Shown: positions 1 to 9,354, numbered from the stretch's first letter. The stretch is DNA of 64,000 nt from an uncultured Candidatus Melainabacteria bacterium (GCA_934754775.1 CAKVIM010000009.1:1-64000), one strand, 5' to 3'. Notes: generated by a model not told the origin, from the sequence alone. Numbers and translations are program-made.

Positions 1-61
1 TAGTAAATTAAGCAGATAAAATAATGCTTATTTTTACATTTCTCGCACATTAAGCAAAAAC

Positions 62-95
62 AAATGGCAAGGAACAGCTTAATTCCCTGCCATTT
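62..95 (-). terminator. Intrinsic terminator at the end of the tail/DGR operon
   Basis: Inverted repeat with arms at 62-74 and 83-95 (AAATGGCA on the outside). On the minus strand it is followed by GTTTTTG. It sits just past the stop of the last leftward gene (99-311). Confidence 0.75.
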
Positions 96-98
96 GTC

Positions 99-311
99 TT
101 ACTCCATCCAACTCTTTACGAGCCAACCAAGGGCTATCACGATGCTATACCTCACCACATCCTCCCACTCAAATCGCTCAAGACGATAGCGAAAAAACTG
201 ATATAGCTCTCTCGCAATCATAATGGTGTAGGCTACCCAACCGATTACGAGGGCTACCATGAACCACAGGCATAAGCCGAGGATGTCACGACTGTTGATT
301 TTTCTCCACAT
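99..311 (-). CDS. Small membrane protein, last gene of the tail/DGR operon
   Basis: 70 residues with a hydrophobic segment at about 10-33 (LGLCLWFMVALVIGWVAYTI) and a weaker one at 54-66. I see no recognised domain. It lies 20 bp downstream of the large fibre-like gene and directly before a terminator, so it is co-transcribed with tail genes. A lysis or host-membrane role is possible from size and topology, but nothing in the sequence shows it. Confidence 0.6.
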   Translation of the reverse strand: MWRKINSRDILGLCLWFMVALVIGWVAYTIMIARELYQFFRYRLERFEWEDVVRYSIVIALGWLVKSWME

Positions 312-331
312 AATGTTTAATGTTTTAATGT

Positions 332-3064
332 TTAGAACAAAGGAATTACTAAAGGGACTTCTGATTTTACAATCTCGTAGCCAAGATTATCATTGGCAGG
401 ATAATCGTTAGAGAGTTGAGGAGGAGCAAAGAGCACGTCTTCGTAGCGATAACTTTCTGTAGCGTCAATTGTATCACCAGGGAATGAATTGTCGTGTGTA
501 TCGCTATAAGCAGCATGCTCCCAGTTGTAAGTATGAATCGAGTCGCCAAATTGAACATTCTTACTTGTCGGCTCAAATTCGCTCGCATTGTCAACATACC
601 ACATCAATACATCTTCATTATCCCATCTTTCTACCGAGGAAGTGAGGTGGAGCGTCTGCCCAGGCATGAGGAGAAGAATACGACCTCTGCGACCATTACA
701 GACAAAGCAACCATGTTTGTATCTACCGTCCTTATACGATGGCGATAGTGAGCCTTCAGGAAATACCTTGGAATTAACATTGCTTTCGTAGTTTTTCTGA
801 AATGCGATACGAGGGTCAGCATAAACAACGGTTATAGCTTCATGCAATATCTGATATGGCTTTAGGTTACCCCAACCTGAATTAGCTTCCGTATCTCGGT
901 ATCTCATTCTGCTTGCTGTTGCCCACTTCGATACTACAGGGTTATACTTAGAGAAGATAGACAGCTTCACACCCGATTCTATTAACCCTTGTACGGTAGT
1001 TTCGCTACCATCTACGTTAGTGCAAGGAACATCGTAGACCATTGGTAACAGGACAAATTGCATGGCACTACCTGTACTATACGACTCCGTACCTGTGTAT
1101 GTACCTACAGCTATAGACTTATTCTGCTTCAAGTCGCACACGATAGGGAAGAAGTCGGCTTTAACAGGCTCGGCAGTATTCTCAACGAGGATTCCTTTCA
1201 AGTGCAAGTCGCCATCGATTATAGTACGTTCGGCACTCAGTCGGATAGTTTCTGAATCGAGGTCTATGCCTGCTCGCTTATACTTATCCTTGAAGGCTAC
1301 GTCTTGCTTTGCTTCCGTCCATGCTGTGTTTGTGACCGCCTTTTCGAGCTTCGGCTGGCATATCTGTAATGAGCCTACGCCATTTTGCGCATAAGCAAGG
1401 ATGGAGATAGGCTGTGCAGTATTTTTAGCATTGAGCGAGAAGTGATAGTACACCTTAGTCCATTCGGTAGGAATGGAAGAAAACTGTATATAGCCAGATG
1501 TTGGTGTGTTGCCGTGTATAGAGATGTAATTGGATATAGACCCTACACTTTCTTTCTCTGTCAGCATGCCATTCTCGGCAAAGAAGACACCGCTGTTGAG
1601 ATTCAAAGTACAGATAACGTTTTGCTTGCTCTCAAGGTCTTTACTGCGAATGTAAAACGATAACACATAGTCGATATGGGCTTCAAGTGGTAGCTTACAT
1701 CGAAGAAGAGTTGCAGTCTTATTAGCCGTAGTCACGCTCGCTTCGCTCATACTGCAATTATCCTTAGCATTATTGATTATAGTACCCACACTTGTAAGAT
1801 TGCCTCCTGTATTAAGATAACGTGTGTTGTCGAGCAGATTGCCGTTGCGGTACACATAATCTTCCTCGGCAAGAGACCAACCATTGAAGCCTTCTGCTTG
1901 CTCCAACATAGGTTGCGATATGTAGCCTTTGATGCGAGTAGTCGAAGACGGACGGAAGAATAGTCGCACAGAGCAATACGAATAGTCGCCTTTAGCCTCG
2001 AAGGTATAGGAGATGAGCTGCCATACGTTTGCGGAATCGAGCGTAACTTCTTGGTTTAGCATGTCGCCTTTTGTAGAAGTTGCGCTGTTGCCAGTTAATG
2101 CCGACTGACCAAAAACCTGTAGAGTAAGATGCGCTGAAGTATCAGAAACCTTAGCCCAACAAGAAAGAGTATATTTCTTTCCCACTACGATAGGGATATT
2201 CTTGCTGCCACGGTCTGTTTCATTCGCCTTACTGCCCTCCCACGTCAGCTTGGAATACATATCTTGGTTTAAAGGATAGGTATAAAAAGTGTTTTCATCG
2301 TTGTGTCTATCAATACGCTCTATTGTAGCATAAGAGTTTAGATAGATATAAAAACCACCATTCCGTGCAAAGTCAGAGTTTACCAAGAGATTGCGCTTCT
2401 TTGCAGCTTCCTCAGTTACGCTAAGAGAGATTTCTCTTGCGGTCTGCTTCATCTCGCTATTGTAGATAGTAAAGCTGTTTTTATCCCTCACCTCGGCTGG
2501 CAGATTGTCGTATTTTTTGCTTATCTCACGAAGTTTGATGGTCTGCTCGTTCTGCTTAGAAATCACATCCTTGCTAAATTTAGCAACATTGACTGCGAAC
2601 TCTATCTGTTTCCGATAGGTTACACCTTCATACTTGAACCATAAAACTACATAACCATAAGAACGACTGATAGTAGTAAGGTTGCCACTAATATCTGTAT
2701 AAGAATCAGATATAATCTGCGAACCAGTCATCTTCACTTCTATATAGTTGCCAAAGCCTAAGTCAGTCTTGATGGCTGCATCAGCACCCTTAGCGTTCAT
2801 AAGTTCTGAATACTCCGCAATGCCATAATCTTTGTCCTTAAGTTTGGCAACTACATCGACATCCCCTTTTCTAATAATGACTTTAGCTAATTTAACGGCA
2901 TTGTTAGGCACAACACCATTTTTATCAGTATCGAAGACCAGAGGTGCGCCTTGCACCTCTATCTCGATTGCGCTTTTGCCGTCTGCTCCAGGTTTTCCGT
3001 CTGTTCCGTCTCTTGCAGCACGAGGAATGCCTATAGAAGCAGACAGCTTTACATTCTTTACCAT
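332..3064 (-). CDS. Large tail fibre-like protein with a short collagen-like N-terminus
   Basis: About 910 residues. I place the start at the ATG at 3062-3064 (MVKNVKLSASIG); the longer frame begins with TTG. Residues about 15-35 hold Gly-X-Y triplets (GTDGKPGADGK), a common trimerising element of phage fibres. The centre has two stretches rich in aromatic and beta-type residues (about 230-400 and 410-590) that resemble carbohydrate-binding modules of fibre proteins. The N-terminal LSAS motif is shared with the protein at 8043-9140, suggesting a common attachment element. It follows the DGR, so it is probably part of the same tail-tip assembly. A role in virion attachment is inference. Confidence 0.6.
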   Translation of the reverse strand: MVKNVKLSASIGIPRAARDGTDGKPGADGKSAIEIEVQGAPLVFDTDKNGVVPNNAVKLAKVIIRKGDVDVVAKLKDKDYGIAEYSELMNAKGADAAIKTDLGFGNYIEVKMTGSQIISDSYTDISGNLTTISRSYGYVVLWFKYEGVTYRKQIEFAVNVAKFSKDVISKQNEQTIKLREISKKYDNLPAEVRDKNSFTIYNSEMKQTAREISLSVTEEAAKKRNLLVNSDFARNGGFYIYLNSYATIERIDRHNDENTFYTYPLNQDMYSKLTWEGSKANETDRGSKNIPIVVGKKYTLSCWAKVSDTSAHLTLQVFGQSALTGNSATSTKGDMLNQEVTLDSANVWQLISYTFEAKGDYSYCSVRLFFRPSSTTRIKGYISQPMLEQAEGFNGWSLAEEDYVYRNGNLLDNTRYLNTGGNLTSVGTIINNAKDNCSMSEASVTTANKTATLLRCKLPLEAHIDYVLSFYIRSKDLESKQNVICTLNLNSGVFFAENGMLTEKESVGSISNYISIHGNTPTSGYIQFSSIPTEWTKVYYHFSLNAKNTAQPISILAYAQNGVGSLQICQPKLEKAVTNTAWTEAKQDVAFKDKYKRAGIDLDSETIRLSAERTIIDGDLHLKGILVENTAEPVKADFFPIVCDLKQNKSIAVGTYTGTESYSTGSAMQFVLLPMVYDVPCTNVDGSETTVQGLIESGVKLSIFSKYNPVVSKWATASRMRYRDTEANSGWGNLKPYQILHEAITVVYADPRIAFQKNYESNVNSKVFPEGSLSPSYKDGRYKHGCFVCNGRRGRILLLMPGQTLHLTSSVERWDNEDVLMWYVDNASEFEPTSKNVQFGDSIHTYNWEHAAYSDTHDNSFPGDTIDATESYRYEDVLFAPPQLSNDYPANDNLGYEIVKSEVPLVIPLF

Positions 3065-3073
3065 AAGCAACAA

Positions 3074-3475
3074 TTAATTAAAGCGTTCAATATAGTAAGC
3101 CATAGCCTCCTTAGCTACACTCTTGGCTGTCTTGCGCCATTCCTGCATCTCCGCAAACTCCTGCTCGTGCTCTGCGTTGTCGGATTCTAGCAGATGGTTG
3201 TTGATGATAGCCTGCATCTTGTCGGCAGGATAGGCTGCCGAGATAATGGCGTTGACGATGGTATCATAGCCGATAGGCTGAGGAATGCGGACTTGACAAA
3301 CACTATATACTACCTCTGTCTCTTCGTCAGCTTTAGATGCTTTGTCTTTATTCGCCAACATGGAGTCGCTAACAGGTTGTTCTGTTTCCTTAATGTTAAA
3401 ACAGATACGAATTACATTACCCTCGAAATTGAGCATCTCAGGACGCTCCTTGAAAATTTGCTCTAATTTATTCAT
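3074..3475 (-). CDS. Hypothetical phage tail-region protein
   Basis: 133 residues, acidic to neutral. The C-terminal half is helical (MQAIINNHLL, then EFAEMQEWRKTAKSVAKEAM). It sits between the reverse transcriptase and the fibre-like gene, 9 bp before the latter. The composition is like small tail-fibre accessory proteins of Bacteroides phages. I considered a DGR accessory protein (Avd), but Avd is basic and forms a four-helix bundle; this protein has a beta-like N-terminal half and is not basic. Function unknown. Confidence 0.55.
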   Translation of the reverse strand: MNKLEQIFKERPEMLNFEGNVIRICFNIKETEQPVSDSMLANKDKASKADEETEVVYSVCQVRIPQPIGYDTIVNAIISAAYPADKMQAIINNHLLESDNAEHEQEFAEMQEWRKTAKSVAKEAMAYYIERFN

Positions 3476-3502
3476 AACTTCCTATTTTTTTATAAGTTTA
3501 TA

Positions 3503-4891
3503 TTATTGTTTAGTTCCGACTATTCTGTAGTCAGGATTTCCGCTTACGTTCATTCTGCGTAGCTTGCCGAGAAATGGAAATTTATTATTGTCCACACACC
3601 ATTGCAGTTGTTCAACGAGCTTCTTGTTATTAGTGAAGAACTTATACTTCTGCCCATTCTCTTCTACTTGCACGACATTGCTTCTTCCCGATTTATGAAC
3701 TTTACTCTTTACATCAAATTCAACATTGAGAAAAGCGATTGGTCTTTCAACGAAGTAGCTTGCACTCATTCTTTGACCATCGAATATTCTTTTGCCTTCA
3801 TCGTCTTTATCTTCAAACGAGGGCATATCAAAATCGTCAAAACTATTCATCTTTGTGATTTTTCGCCATAGGTTAAAACCATTGCAATTCTCCAACCACC
3901 CTTTATAACTCGCCAAAGCTTGATGACGAATCATAAGATTTACAAGATTGTGAGCCTTCTTCTTAAATCGTTCCTTCATACGTTTTCTAAGCAAAGTATG
4001 ATTGAAATAGAAGCGGTCACCTACATAGTCAAGACTATACGTATGGTCGATTATCTGTACGTTGTAGCCTGTGTGCAAAGATTGATGAAGATTTTCAGCA
4101 GAATACTTTTTAATATAGTTTACTGCCTTCCATACTTCCTTTTTGCTTCTACCCAGCACAACAATATCATCACAATATATCTCAATCTTGACATCAAATT
4201 GGCTACAAACCTTACGACAAAGAATGCTGAGATAAAAGTTGGTGAGTGTTTGAATAGGATACAGCCCTATGCCAAGACCTTTCTCCTGTGCAAATATCAC
4301 TTCGTGGAGTAAATATCTTATACCCTTATTAGTAAAGAAGTCGCACAAACATTCATAAATTGCCTGCCTGTCTACATTCTCATAAAACTTCACATAATCG
4401 AGCTTACAGAAATATATTCTGCCACACGACTTGTTCTCGTCTATCCACCTCTCCGTTCTGCGCTTAGCATATATTGTTCCACGTCCTTTCATACTTGCTC
4501 CACTTTCTATGTATAGAGCTTTATTTAGGTATGGCATCAATACTTGCATCAGAGCATGATGTTCGATATGGTCAGGATAGAATGGAAGTTTGAAGAGTTT
4601 TCTTACTTTACCACAAGGGCATCTACGATAACACGAGTGTCCTTCGCTTGTGTGATAAGTTCCATCTTCGATACTCGCTTTCAAAGCAATCAAATTCTGC
4701 GTAGCCTTGCGGTCGTAGATTCTCACTCCTTTATTCTTCTCCTTCTTGCGTCTGGCTTCAAGCACGGCACGTTGCAAGTTAGCCATATCGCTAACCTGCT
4801 CCAAACGAACCTTACGGTGTTTCTTTCTTAATTTTGCTTTACGCTTGTAAGCCAATTCTGTTGTCATGATTGTCTTTCTATTGCTATTCAT
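3503..4891 (-). CDS. DGR reverse transcriptase
   Basis: 462 residues; makes cDNA from the template-repeat RNA with adenine-directed errors. Visible RT motifs: FCKLDYVKFYENV at 161-173 (catalytic Asp165), GLYPIQTLTNFY at 209-220, YCDD at 239-242 (catalytic aspartates), and LDYVGDRF at 287-294. The later SYKGWLENCNGFNL block is typical of DGR-type RTs. The N-terminus is very basic (KRKAKLRKKHRKVRL) and a Cys-rich patch lies near 87-93. About 100 residues beyond the thumb form an extra C-terminal domain. The start is ATG at 4889-4891, with a second ATG 24 bp inside. It lies downstream of target gene and TR on the same strand, the usual order target-TR-RT. Confidence 0.95.
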   Translation of the reverse strand: MNSNRKTIMTTELAYKRKAKLRKKHRKVRLEQVSDMANLQRAVLEARRKKEKNKGVRIYDRKATQNLIALKASIEDGTYHTSEGHSCYRRCPCGKVRKLFKLPFYPDHIEHHALMQVLMPYLNKALYIESGASMKGRGTIYAKRRTERWIDENKSCGRIYFCKLDYVKFYENVDRQAIYECLCDFFTNKGIRYLLHEVIFAQEKGLGIGLYPIQTLTNFYLSILCRKVCSQFDVKIEIYCDDIVVLGRSKKEVWKAVNYIKKYSAENLHQSLHTGYNVQIIDHTYSLDYVGDRFYFNHTLLRKRMKERFKKKAHNLVNLMIRHQALASYKGWLENCNGFNLWRKITKMNSFDDFDMPSFEDKDDEGKRIFDGQRMSASYFVERPIAFLNVEFDVKSKVHKSGRSNVVQVEENGQKYKFFTNNKKLVEQLQWCVDNNKFPFLGKLRRMNVSGNPDYRIVGTKQ

Positions 4892-5151
4892 ACTATAGGC
4901 TTTCTACACTCTTGGCTCACTGGCTTTCGGCACGTGCGTACAACTGCACCACTTACTTGCGAGAGGGGACTCTTTTTCATACCCTACGCCTTTTATCTTC
5001 GCTCTGTCGGGAATTACGCTGTCTTACAACAACTACCCTCCATCGAGACAGGTTCAACCGTGTGCTCTTTTCGTCTTTGATTATCACGTAATCTGTTGAC
5101 TCCAAGGAACAGTGTTTAGTATATTCCTTTGATAGGAATGTTTTATTTTAG
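4892..5151 (-). other. Spacer between DGR template repeat and RT (probable part of the DGR RNA)
   Basis: 260 bp without a convincing gene between TR and RT. In studied DGRs the RNA running from TR into the spacer before the RT is structured and needed to prime and bind the RT; by position this stretch should do the same. It is less AT-rich than the neighbouring intergenic DNA. Confidence 0.5.
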
Positions 5152-5273
5152 TATAGAAATTCAGACGAGCGCCGATGTTCGTCCTCGAGTTCGAGAAACC
5201 GTTGTTCGAGTTCGCACAACTGAGACCGCATTGCGACCTGTTGTCAGCGTTAGCACCAACGTTCAGCAGCTCC
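5152..5273 (-). repeat. DGR template repeat (TR)
   Basis: 122 bp that align without gaps to 5565-5686 at a constant offset of 413. All 93 positions that are not T on the plus strand are identical. Of 29 T positions (A in the sense strand), 18 differ in VR. This is the signature of adenine mutagenesis. The TR reading frame is rich in AAC/AAT Asn codons, which maximise amino-acid change when adenines mutate. It is not itself a gene, although a 63-codon frame runs through it. Confidence 0.96.
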
Positions 5274-5477
5274 ACGATGTATCACCTTTTTACATCCAAA
5301 AAAATATGGCGGTAGAAATAAACATTAACCATACTTTGGACTCTTGTTTTTTTGTGTCTTCTGCGAAATCCTATAGGAACTAAACGACCTTTGCTTTAAG
5401 CTTTGCGAAAGGCTTAACCTATGAATATTAATAATTATGTTAATTAACTCTTTGTTTATATTTTTTTAAACCATTGC

Positions 5478-5527
5478 GCCAGCTCGCTGGCAGATGTGCA
5501 GCCGTAGCTTACGCTACGTCTCACATC
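5478..5527 (-). other. Stem-loops flanking the 3' end of the VR
   Basis: Two hairpins just downstream of VR on the coding strand. The first is 5478-5491 (GCCAG-CTCG-CTGGC). The second has CGTAGC-TTAC-GCTACG at 5503-5518, extended by GATGTG (5493-5498) pairing with CACATC (5522-5527); it overlaps the stop codon of the target gene. A hairpin or cruciform at this place is needed for efficient retrohoming in the Bordetella phage DGR. No equivalent is seen next to TR. Confidence 0.7.
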
Positions 5528-6753
5528 GCCACGAGCTCCGAGCCACTAATTTCGATAACCGAGCTATAGAAAGCCAGACGAGCGCCGATGCTCGGCCCCG
5601 AGTCCGAGAAACCGCGGTACGAGAGCGCACAACCGAGACCGCATAGCGACCAGGAGGCAGCGCTAGCACCAACGTTCAGCAGCTCCCCTGTAGCGTTATC
5701 CCAGTAACCATCGCAGTAATATGTCGTAGCTTGTCCCGATATGGCAGTAGGTATCATATCCCAATATTCGCCAAGCAACATGCTACTGATATAACTGCCA
5801 CTTGCATTTAGTACAGAAATAACAATATCTCTACCTGTAGCGGTATTGCTAACTCTGTTGCCTGCATAGATTACGGCATGACGCTTACCTTCAGAAGAAT
5901 AGAAACGTATGTTAGGACGGAACTCCCATAATTTAGCCCACAGGTCTTCAACTCCATATAGCTTAACTGAATACTGATTGCCAATAGTTTCATCGGTATA
6001 AAGCACCTTGCCACTACCATCACCCAGATTAATACACTTACCCATTGGCACATCACGACACGCTTCCCAATTAGAGTTCTGAAATCCCGAACCTATCGTA
6101 GTCTGCACATCAAGGTTGCCATAGTCAGCTTGAAACAAAGCATTGATGAGACATTGGAAAGGATAACCAGTCAAACCGTAGTCGTTTGAGAGTTTCTGTG
6201 CGCATGCCCAAAACTGCGACATAGTTTTAGAATGCGATGGCGAAACTCCAGGGCGAGAATGACCTACGCCATTTTCGTCAACATACATCTTGTAAGCACC
6301 AATCCATTCAGGCGAATCGAACGAATGACCACCACTTATAGGGTTTAGACCTCCGAAGTGCATAGTCTTGCCTTCTCCCTTAAAATAACATTTAGGGAAG
6401 TGAACCATTGTTTCGTATTTAGAAGCATCATCGACCTTAGTGCCATCAGCAAAATAGTTCCAGTCTTCTGAATTAAGCTTTGCAGCATACGTTTTTCCAC
6501 CTACCGTTTTAAGCATGTAGCCACCTACCTTTGCCAAGTATTGGTCTACCGCCCATCTCTGCGACACATCGAAAGCTGGATTGCTATTCTTTTCGAGGGT
6601 GTACTCAGTAGAAGGAAATAAGAAAGATTTCGCAAGCTGATTTTCCACATCTTCGAGCGAGATACGTCTTTCGCTACCTCCTGCCTCGATTAAAAAGTTT
6701 TGTGAAGGTAGCATTGAGCTAACCTTGTCAACTTCAGATAATTTTTTTGTCAT
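5521..6753 (-). CDS. DGR target protein, probable diversified tail-tip receptor-binding protein
   Basis: 410 residues. The C-terminal 150 residues (YCDGYWDNATGELLNVG, then the VR) have the look of the C-type-lectin / formylglycine-enzyme-like fold that DGR targets use; the VR forms the ligand-binding face. The N-terminal part (about 1-60) probably attaches to the virion. It is the last structural gene before TR and RT, and follows tail genes at 6790-9354 in one operon. Repeated rounds of mutagenic homing would alter host-receptor specificity. Which receptor is bound cannot be seen. The start ATG at 6751-6753 is well spaced from the upstream gene. Confidence 0.92.
   Translation of the reverse strand: MTKKLSEVDKVSSMLPSQNFLIEAGGSERRISLEDVENQLAKSFLFPSTEYTLEKNSNPAFDVSQRWAVDQYLAKVGGYMLKTVGGKTYAAKLNSEDWNYFADGTKVDDASKYETMVHFPKCYFKGEGKTMHFGGLNPISGGHSFDSPEWIGAYKMYVDENGVGHSRPGVSPSHSKTMSQFWACAQKLSNDYGLTGYPFQCLINALFQADYGNLDVQTTIGSGFQNSNWEACRDVPMGKCINLGDGSGKVLYTDETIGNQYSVKLYGVEDLWAKLWEFRPNIRFYSSEGKRHAVIYAGNRVSNTATGRDIVISVLNASGSYISSMLLGEYWDMIPTAISGQATTYYCDGYWDNATGELLNVGASAASWSLCGLGCALSYRGFSDSGPSIGARLAFYSSVIEISGSELVAM
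5565..5686 (-). repeat. DGR variable repeat (VR)
   Basis: The copy of TR inside the 3' end of the target gene, coding residues about 356-397. Eighteen nucleotide differences from TR change 14 residues, most of them Asn in the TR frame. Conserved framework residues (GELLNVG, CGL, GF, IGARL, FY) alternate with variable ones, as expected for a C-type-lectin scaffold. Confidence 0.96.
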
Positions 6754-6789
6754 GTTTTTTATGCTTTTTATTGTTATTATTTATGTTTA

Positions 6790-8037
6790 TTATCCTATCA
6801 AATAAGGATTACCTTCACTATCTGTGAGATAATCACCTTCGGCTGTAACCGCATAGTCGAGTGGTGGCTTATGGTCGTATTCCACCTTTTCCTCCAACTC
6901 GCACTCTTCGCTTATTCCTAAGCCTGTCTCGCCAATATCGTATCTGCAAGAGTCGCCTTGCTGCCATTGCTTAGTAACTTCTGTAAGGTCGTTATTATGA
7001 GCAATAGTAAACCAATTGATGCTCAATAAACGCTGCGGATATTCAACCTGATTGTTAAGGCATTGCACCATGACCTTATCTTCACGAGGAAGTTCTCCAT
7101 AACTAATACTTGACTGATTCAAGAAGTCGAAGCGATAAGCAGGGAACATGCGCTTCACGTTGAACTGAAATTGCGCCACAACCTTATCGTTTACCACAAC
7201 CTTGATGATATAGTCATTCTTCATTATCAGTCTGAGGTCGAGCGTCATGGAAGTTAGCGAGAGAGCAAGAAGCTCGTTAGGAGCCGTCTTAGACGATACC
7301 GCTATCTGTGTAGCCTTTCCCTTCTCGTCAACTCGGAACACCTGTAGTGTATAGCCTGTGCTGACTTTCTTCTTCGATAGATAGACATCAATAGGTATCA
7401 CCTTCAGATATTCGTTGCCATCCAAACACTTGTTGCGCTCCGCATCAGAAGCTGTCTTGAGATTGTTGGCAACGAGATATTCATACAACGATAGCTTATC
7501 TAATACAGGATTGTAGGAGATGTTAGTCTCCACACCTATTCCTATACCGTAGGTGTCATCGCCCTTCTTAACAGTATAGAGCGTAACAGGCTCGGTATGA
7601 ATCTGAATAAGCGTATTTGTACGATAATCGAGCAGTTGCGCCTCGAAGTATATCTGCTGTTTGTCGTTGGCTGCGATATTACGCTTTATATAGAGCGTTC
7701 CCTTGACGGTAGTCTCTGTAAGGTCAATCTCATATTTGCCAGTCCAGTTGCTGTCTTCAGCAATGCTTACCCAAGTGTTGCCCTTGCTCACCATCCATTT
7801 GATAGACGAATTAACAAGAGCCATATTGCTTCTGCGATTGTCCCACGAGCCATCCTCGGTAGTAGCATTAATCTGCGGTTGAATACCTGTATTAACCACC
7901 GTGCGGTCGGGGAAGAAGTTAGTGCCATCAGTCGTCTGCATCAATGGCGACATAGGAGTTATGCAGACTATACACACAGAGGTATTCAGAGGTGTATATC
8001 GTCTGCGGACTCGTTGATTAATTGATACTGTTCCCAT
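6790..8037 (-). CDS. Tail/baseplate protein, function not recognised
   Basis: 415 residues with the beta-rich composition of phage adhesion or baseplate proteins and no transmembrane segment. It lies 36 bp upstream of the DGR target and 5 bp after the gene at 8043, so it is made together with them. Residues 50-130 and 250-320 have repeated beta-strand-like patterns that could be immunoglobulin-like modules. No catalytic motif seen. Confidence 0.6.
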   Translation of the reverse strand: MGTVSINQRVRRRYTPLNTSVCIVCITPMSPLMQTTDGTNFFPDRTVVNTGIQPQINATTEDGSWDNRRSNMALVNSSIKWMVSKGNTWVSIAEDSNWTGKYEIDLTETTVKGTLYIKRNIAANDKQQIYFEAQLLDYRTNTLIQIHTEPVTLYTVKKGDDTYGIGIGVETNISYNPVLDKLSLYEYLVANNLKTASDAERNKCLDGNEYLKVIPIDVYLSKKKVSTGYTLQVFRVDEKGKATQIAVSSKTAPNELLALSLTSMTLDLRLIMKNDYIIKVVVNDKVVAQFQFNVKRMFPAYRFDFLNQSSISYGELPREDKVMVQCLNNQVEYPQRLLSINWFTIAHNNDLTEVTKQWQQGDSCRYDIGETGLGISEECELEEKVEYDHKPPLDYAVTAEGDYLTDSEGNPYLIG

Positions 8038-8042
8038 AAGCC

Positions 8043-9140
8043 TTATCCTATAATTTCTGCTTCTATATCACAATTCACGAGTATATTGCCATCCGCAACA
8101 TCATTGCTGGTGACAACGAGATTGGCTGCAAGAAAATCATCGTTAGACGAGAATGTCACAACCGACTGGCGAATTTCCGACAAGTCTTTGCTTTTCAAGA
8201 CTACAAACGTCATAGTTCCTGCACCTACGGTAGCAGCCACGTGAGTCTTGGTGTTTATGATTTGAGCCTTGATAGTAGCGTTCCTTGCTCCGTTCACTCC
8301 GTCTGTATTATCGGAATAGAGATTAAACTGATACAAGTCGGCAATATCATCGATGCTTATGCCTACTCTATATACAGCTTCGTCTACTCCAGGCACATAG
8401 AACTCTGCAATAAAGAGCTGATGAGAGTCTACATATAGCTTGTCGCTATCCGAAGTCTTGTCACGATGAATGCTGATAGTAGTTTTTCCGTCTTGCTTCT
8501 GCACCGCCACCTCGTCACCTCTATAGAGTTTTACTGAGAAGAAAGATACATCACCACCTGTCGAGTTCTTGAGCCAAAACTTCAAATCGCATGTAGTAAT
8601 CTCGTTGCCGTTTTGGTCGAATGCACCAAGCATAGTTGATGATGCTTCTATACCACCAAAGTAAGCAGAGCCACCAAGCAAGGCAATCAAAATATCCTGA
8701 CTGCGTTCCATTTCGTAGGTTGCGCTACCTACACTCGCTACACCCCTATATGTAACAACGTCAGCATCTTGATTGGTAGCAGAAGCGAGGTTGCCGATGA
8801 TACCCAACGAGCCGTCATCACGATTGAGCTTAAAGCGACCATTGAAGTTGGTAGATGTAGACCAGCCTGTAGTTCCTGCGGCAAAAGTAATCTCTGTGCC
8901 ATTATAGAACCACCTGTGCGAAGTCAAGTCTACCGTATTCTTGCGAGCAGAGCCGACATGAGGCGTGATGACAGGATATTTGTTCAACTCGTCACTCCAA
9001 GAAGGCGTAACTGCGTTGGTATCGGGATTGACACCTTGGAACAAAGGAACACCACTAAGAGTAAAATAAAGCGAGAGTGTGTCGCCATCAATGATTCTGC
9101 GCACAGGCAGACTTGCGGAAAGATTAACCTTATTACTCAT
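8043..9140 (-). CDS. Tail protein with LSAS-type N-terminus
   Basis: 365 residues. The first residues (MSNKVNLSASLPVRR) resemble the start of the fibre-like protein at 332-3064 (VKLSASIGIPRA), so both may dock on the same partner. The rest is beta-rich and lacks membrane segments. It overlaps the upstream small gene by 8 bp, indicating tight coupling. Probably a tail-tip or fibre-associated protein. Confidence 0.6.
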   Translation of the reverse strand: MSNKVNLSASLPVRRIIDGDTLSLYFTLSGVPLFQGVNPDTNAVTPSWSDELNKYPVITPHVGSARKNTVDLTSHRWFYNGTEITFAAGTTGWSTSTNFNGRFKLNRDDGSLGIIGNLASATNQDADVVTYRGVASVGSATYEMERSQDILIALLGGSAYFGGIEASSTMLGAFDQNGNEITTCDLKFWLKNSTGGDVSFFSVKLYRGDEVAVQKQDGKTTISIHRDKTSDSDKLYVDSHQLFIAEFYVPGVDEAVYRVGISIDDIADLYQFNLYSDNTDGVNGARNATIKAQIINTKTHVAATVGAGTMTFVVLKSKDLSEIRQSVVTFSSNDDFLAANLVVTSNDVADGNILVNCDIEAEIIG

Positions 9141-9354
9141 GGTTAGCCCCCTTTCCGTACCAATGTTTTACTTCTTCGATAGTCATAAGCTTACCATCGC
9201 AATTCTTCACCTTGCCTTCTAAGGTTTCACCCTCTACAGCTGAAAAGAGTAGTTCCTTGTCGGTAATGACTACCTTATCGTATTTACTCATCCTGTGAGA
9301 AGCGTCCAAGCCTATAGCCTGACACATACCTCTCGTTATTACAACATAATTCAT
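9133..9354 (-). CDS. Small hypothetical protein in the tail operon
   Basis: 73 residues (MNYVVITRGMCQAIGLDAS...). Overlaps the next gene by 8 bp (translational coupling). No domain recognised; its position between tail genes suggests a small structural or chaperone role. Confidence 0.55.
   Translation of the reverse strand: MNYVVITRGMCQAIGLDASHRMSKYDKVVITDKELLFSAVEGETLEGKVKNCDGKLMTIEEVKHWYGKGANHE

Noticed and set aside
1058..1663. Rightward frames opposite the large fibre-like gene, and similar antisense frames elsewhere
   Set aside because: They overlap well-supported leftward genes and lack start context or recognisable protein features.
3074..3475. DGR accessory protein Avd
   Set aside because: Size is close, but the protein is not basic and lacks an all-helical four-helix pattern; its position is on the far side of the RT.
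5084..5275. 63-codon frame across the template repeat
   Set aside because: It is the TR read in the target frame; the codons are explained by adenine-rich design and homology to VR, and there is no separate gene evidence.
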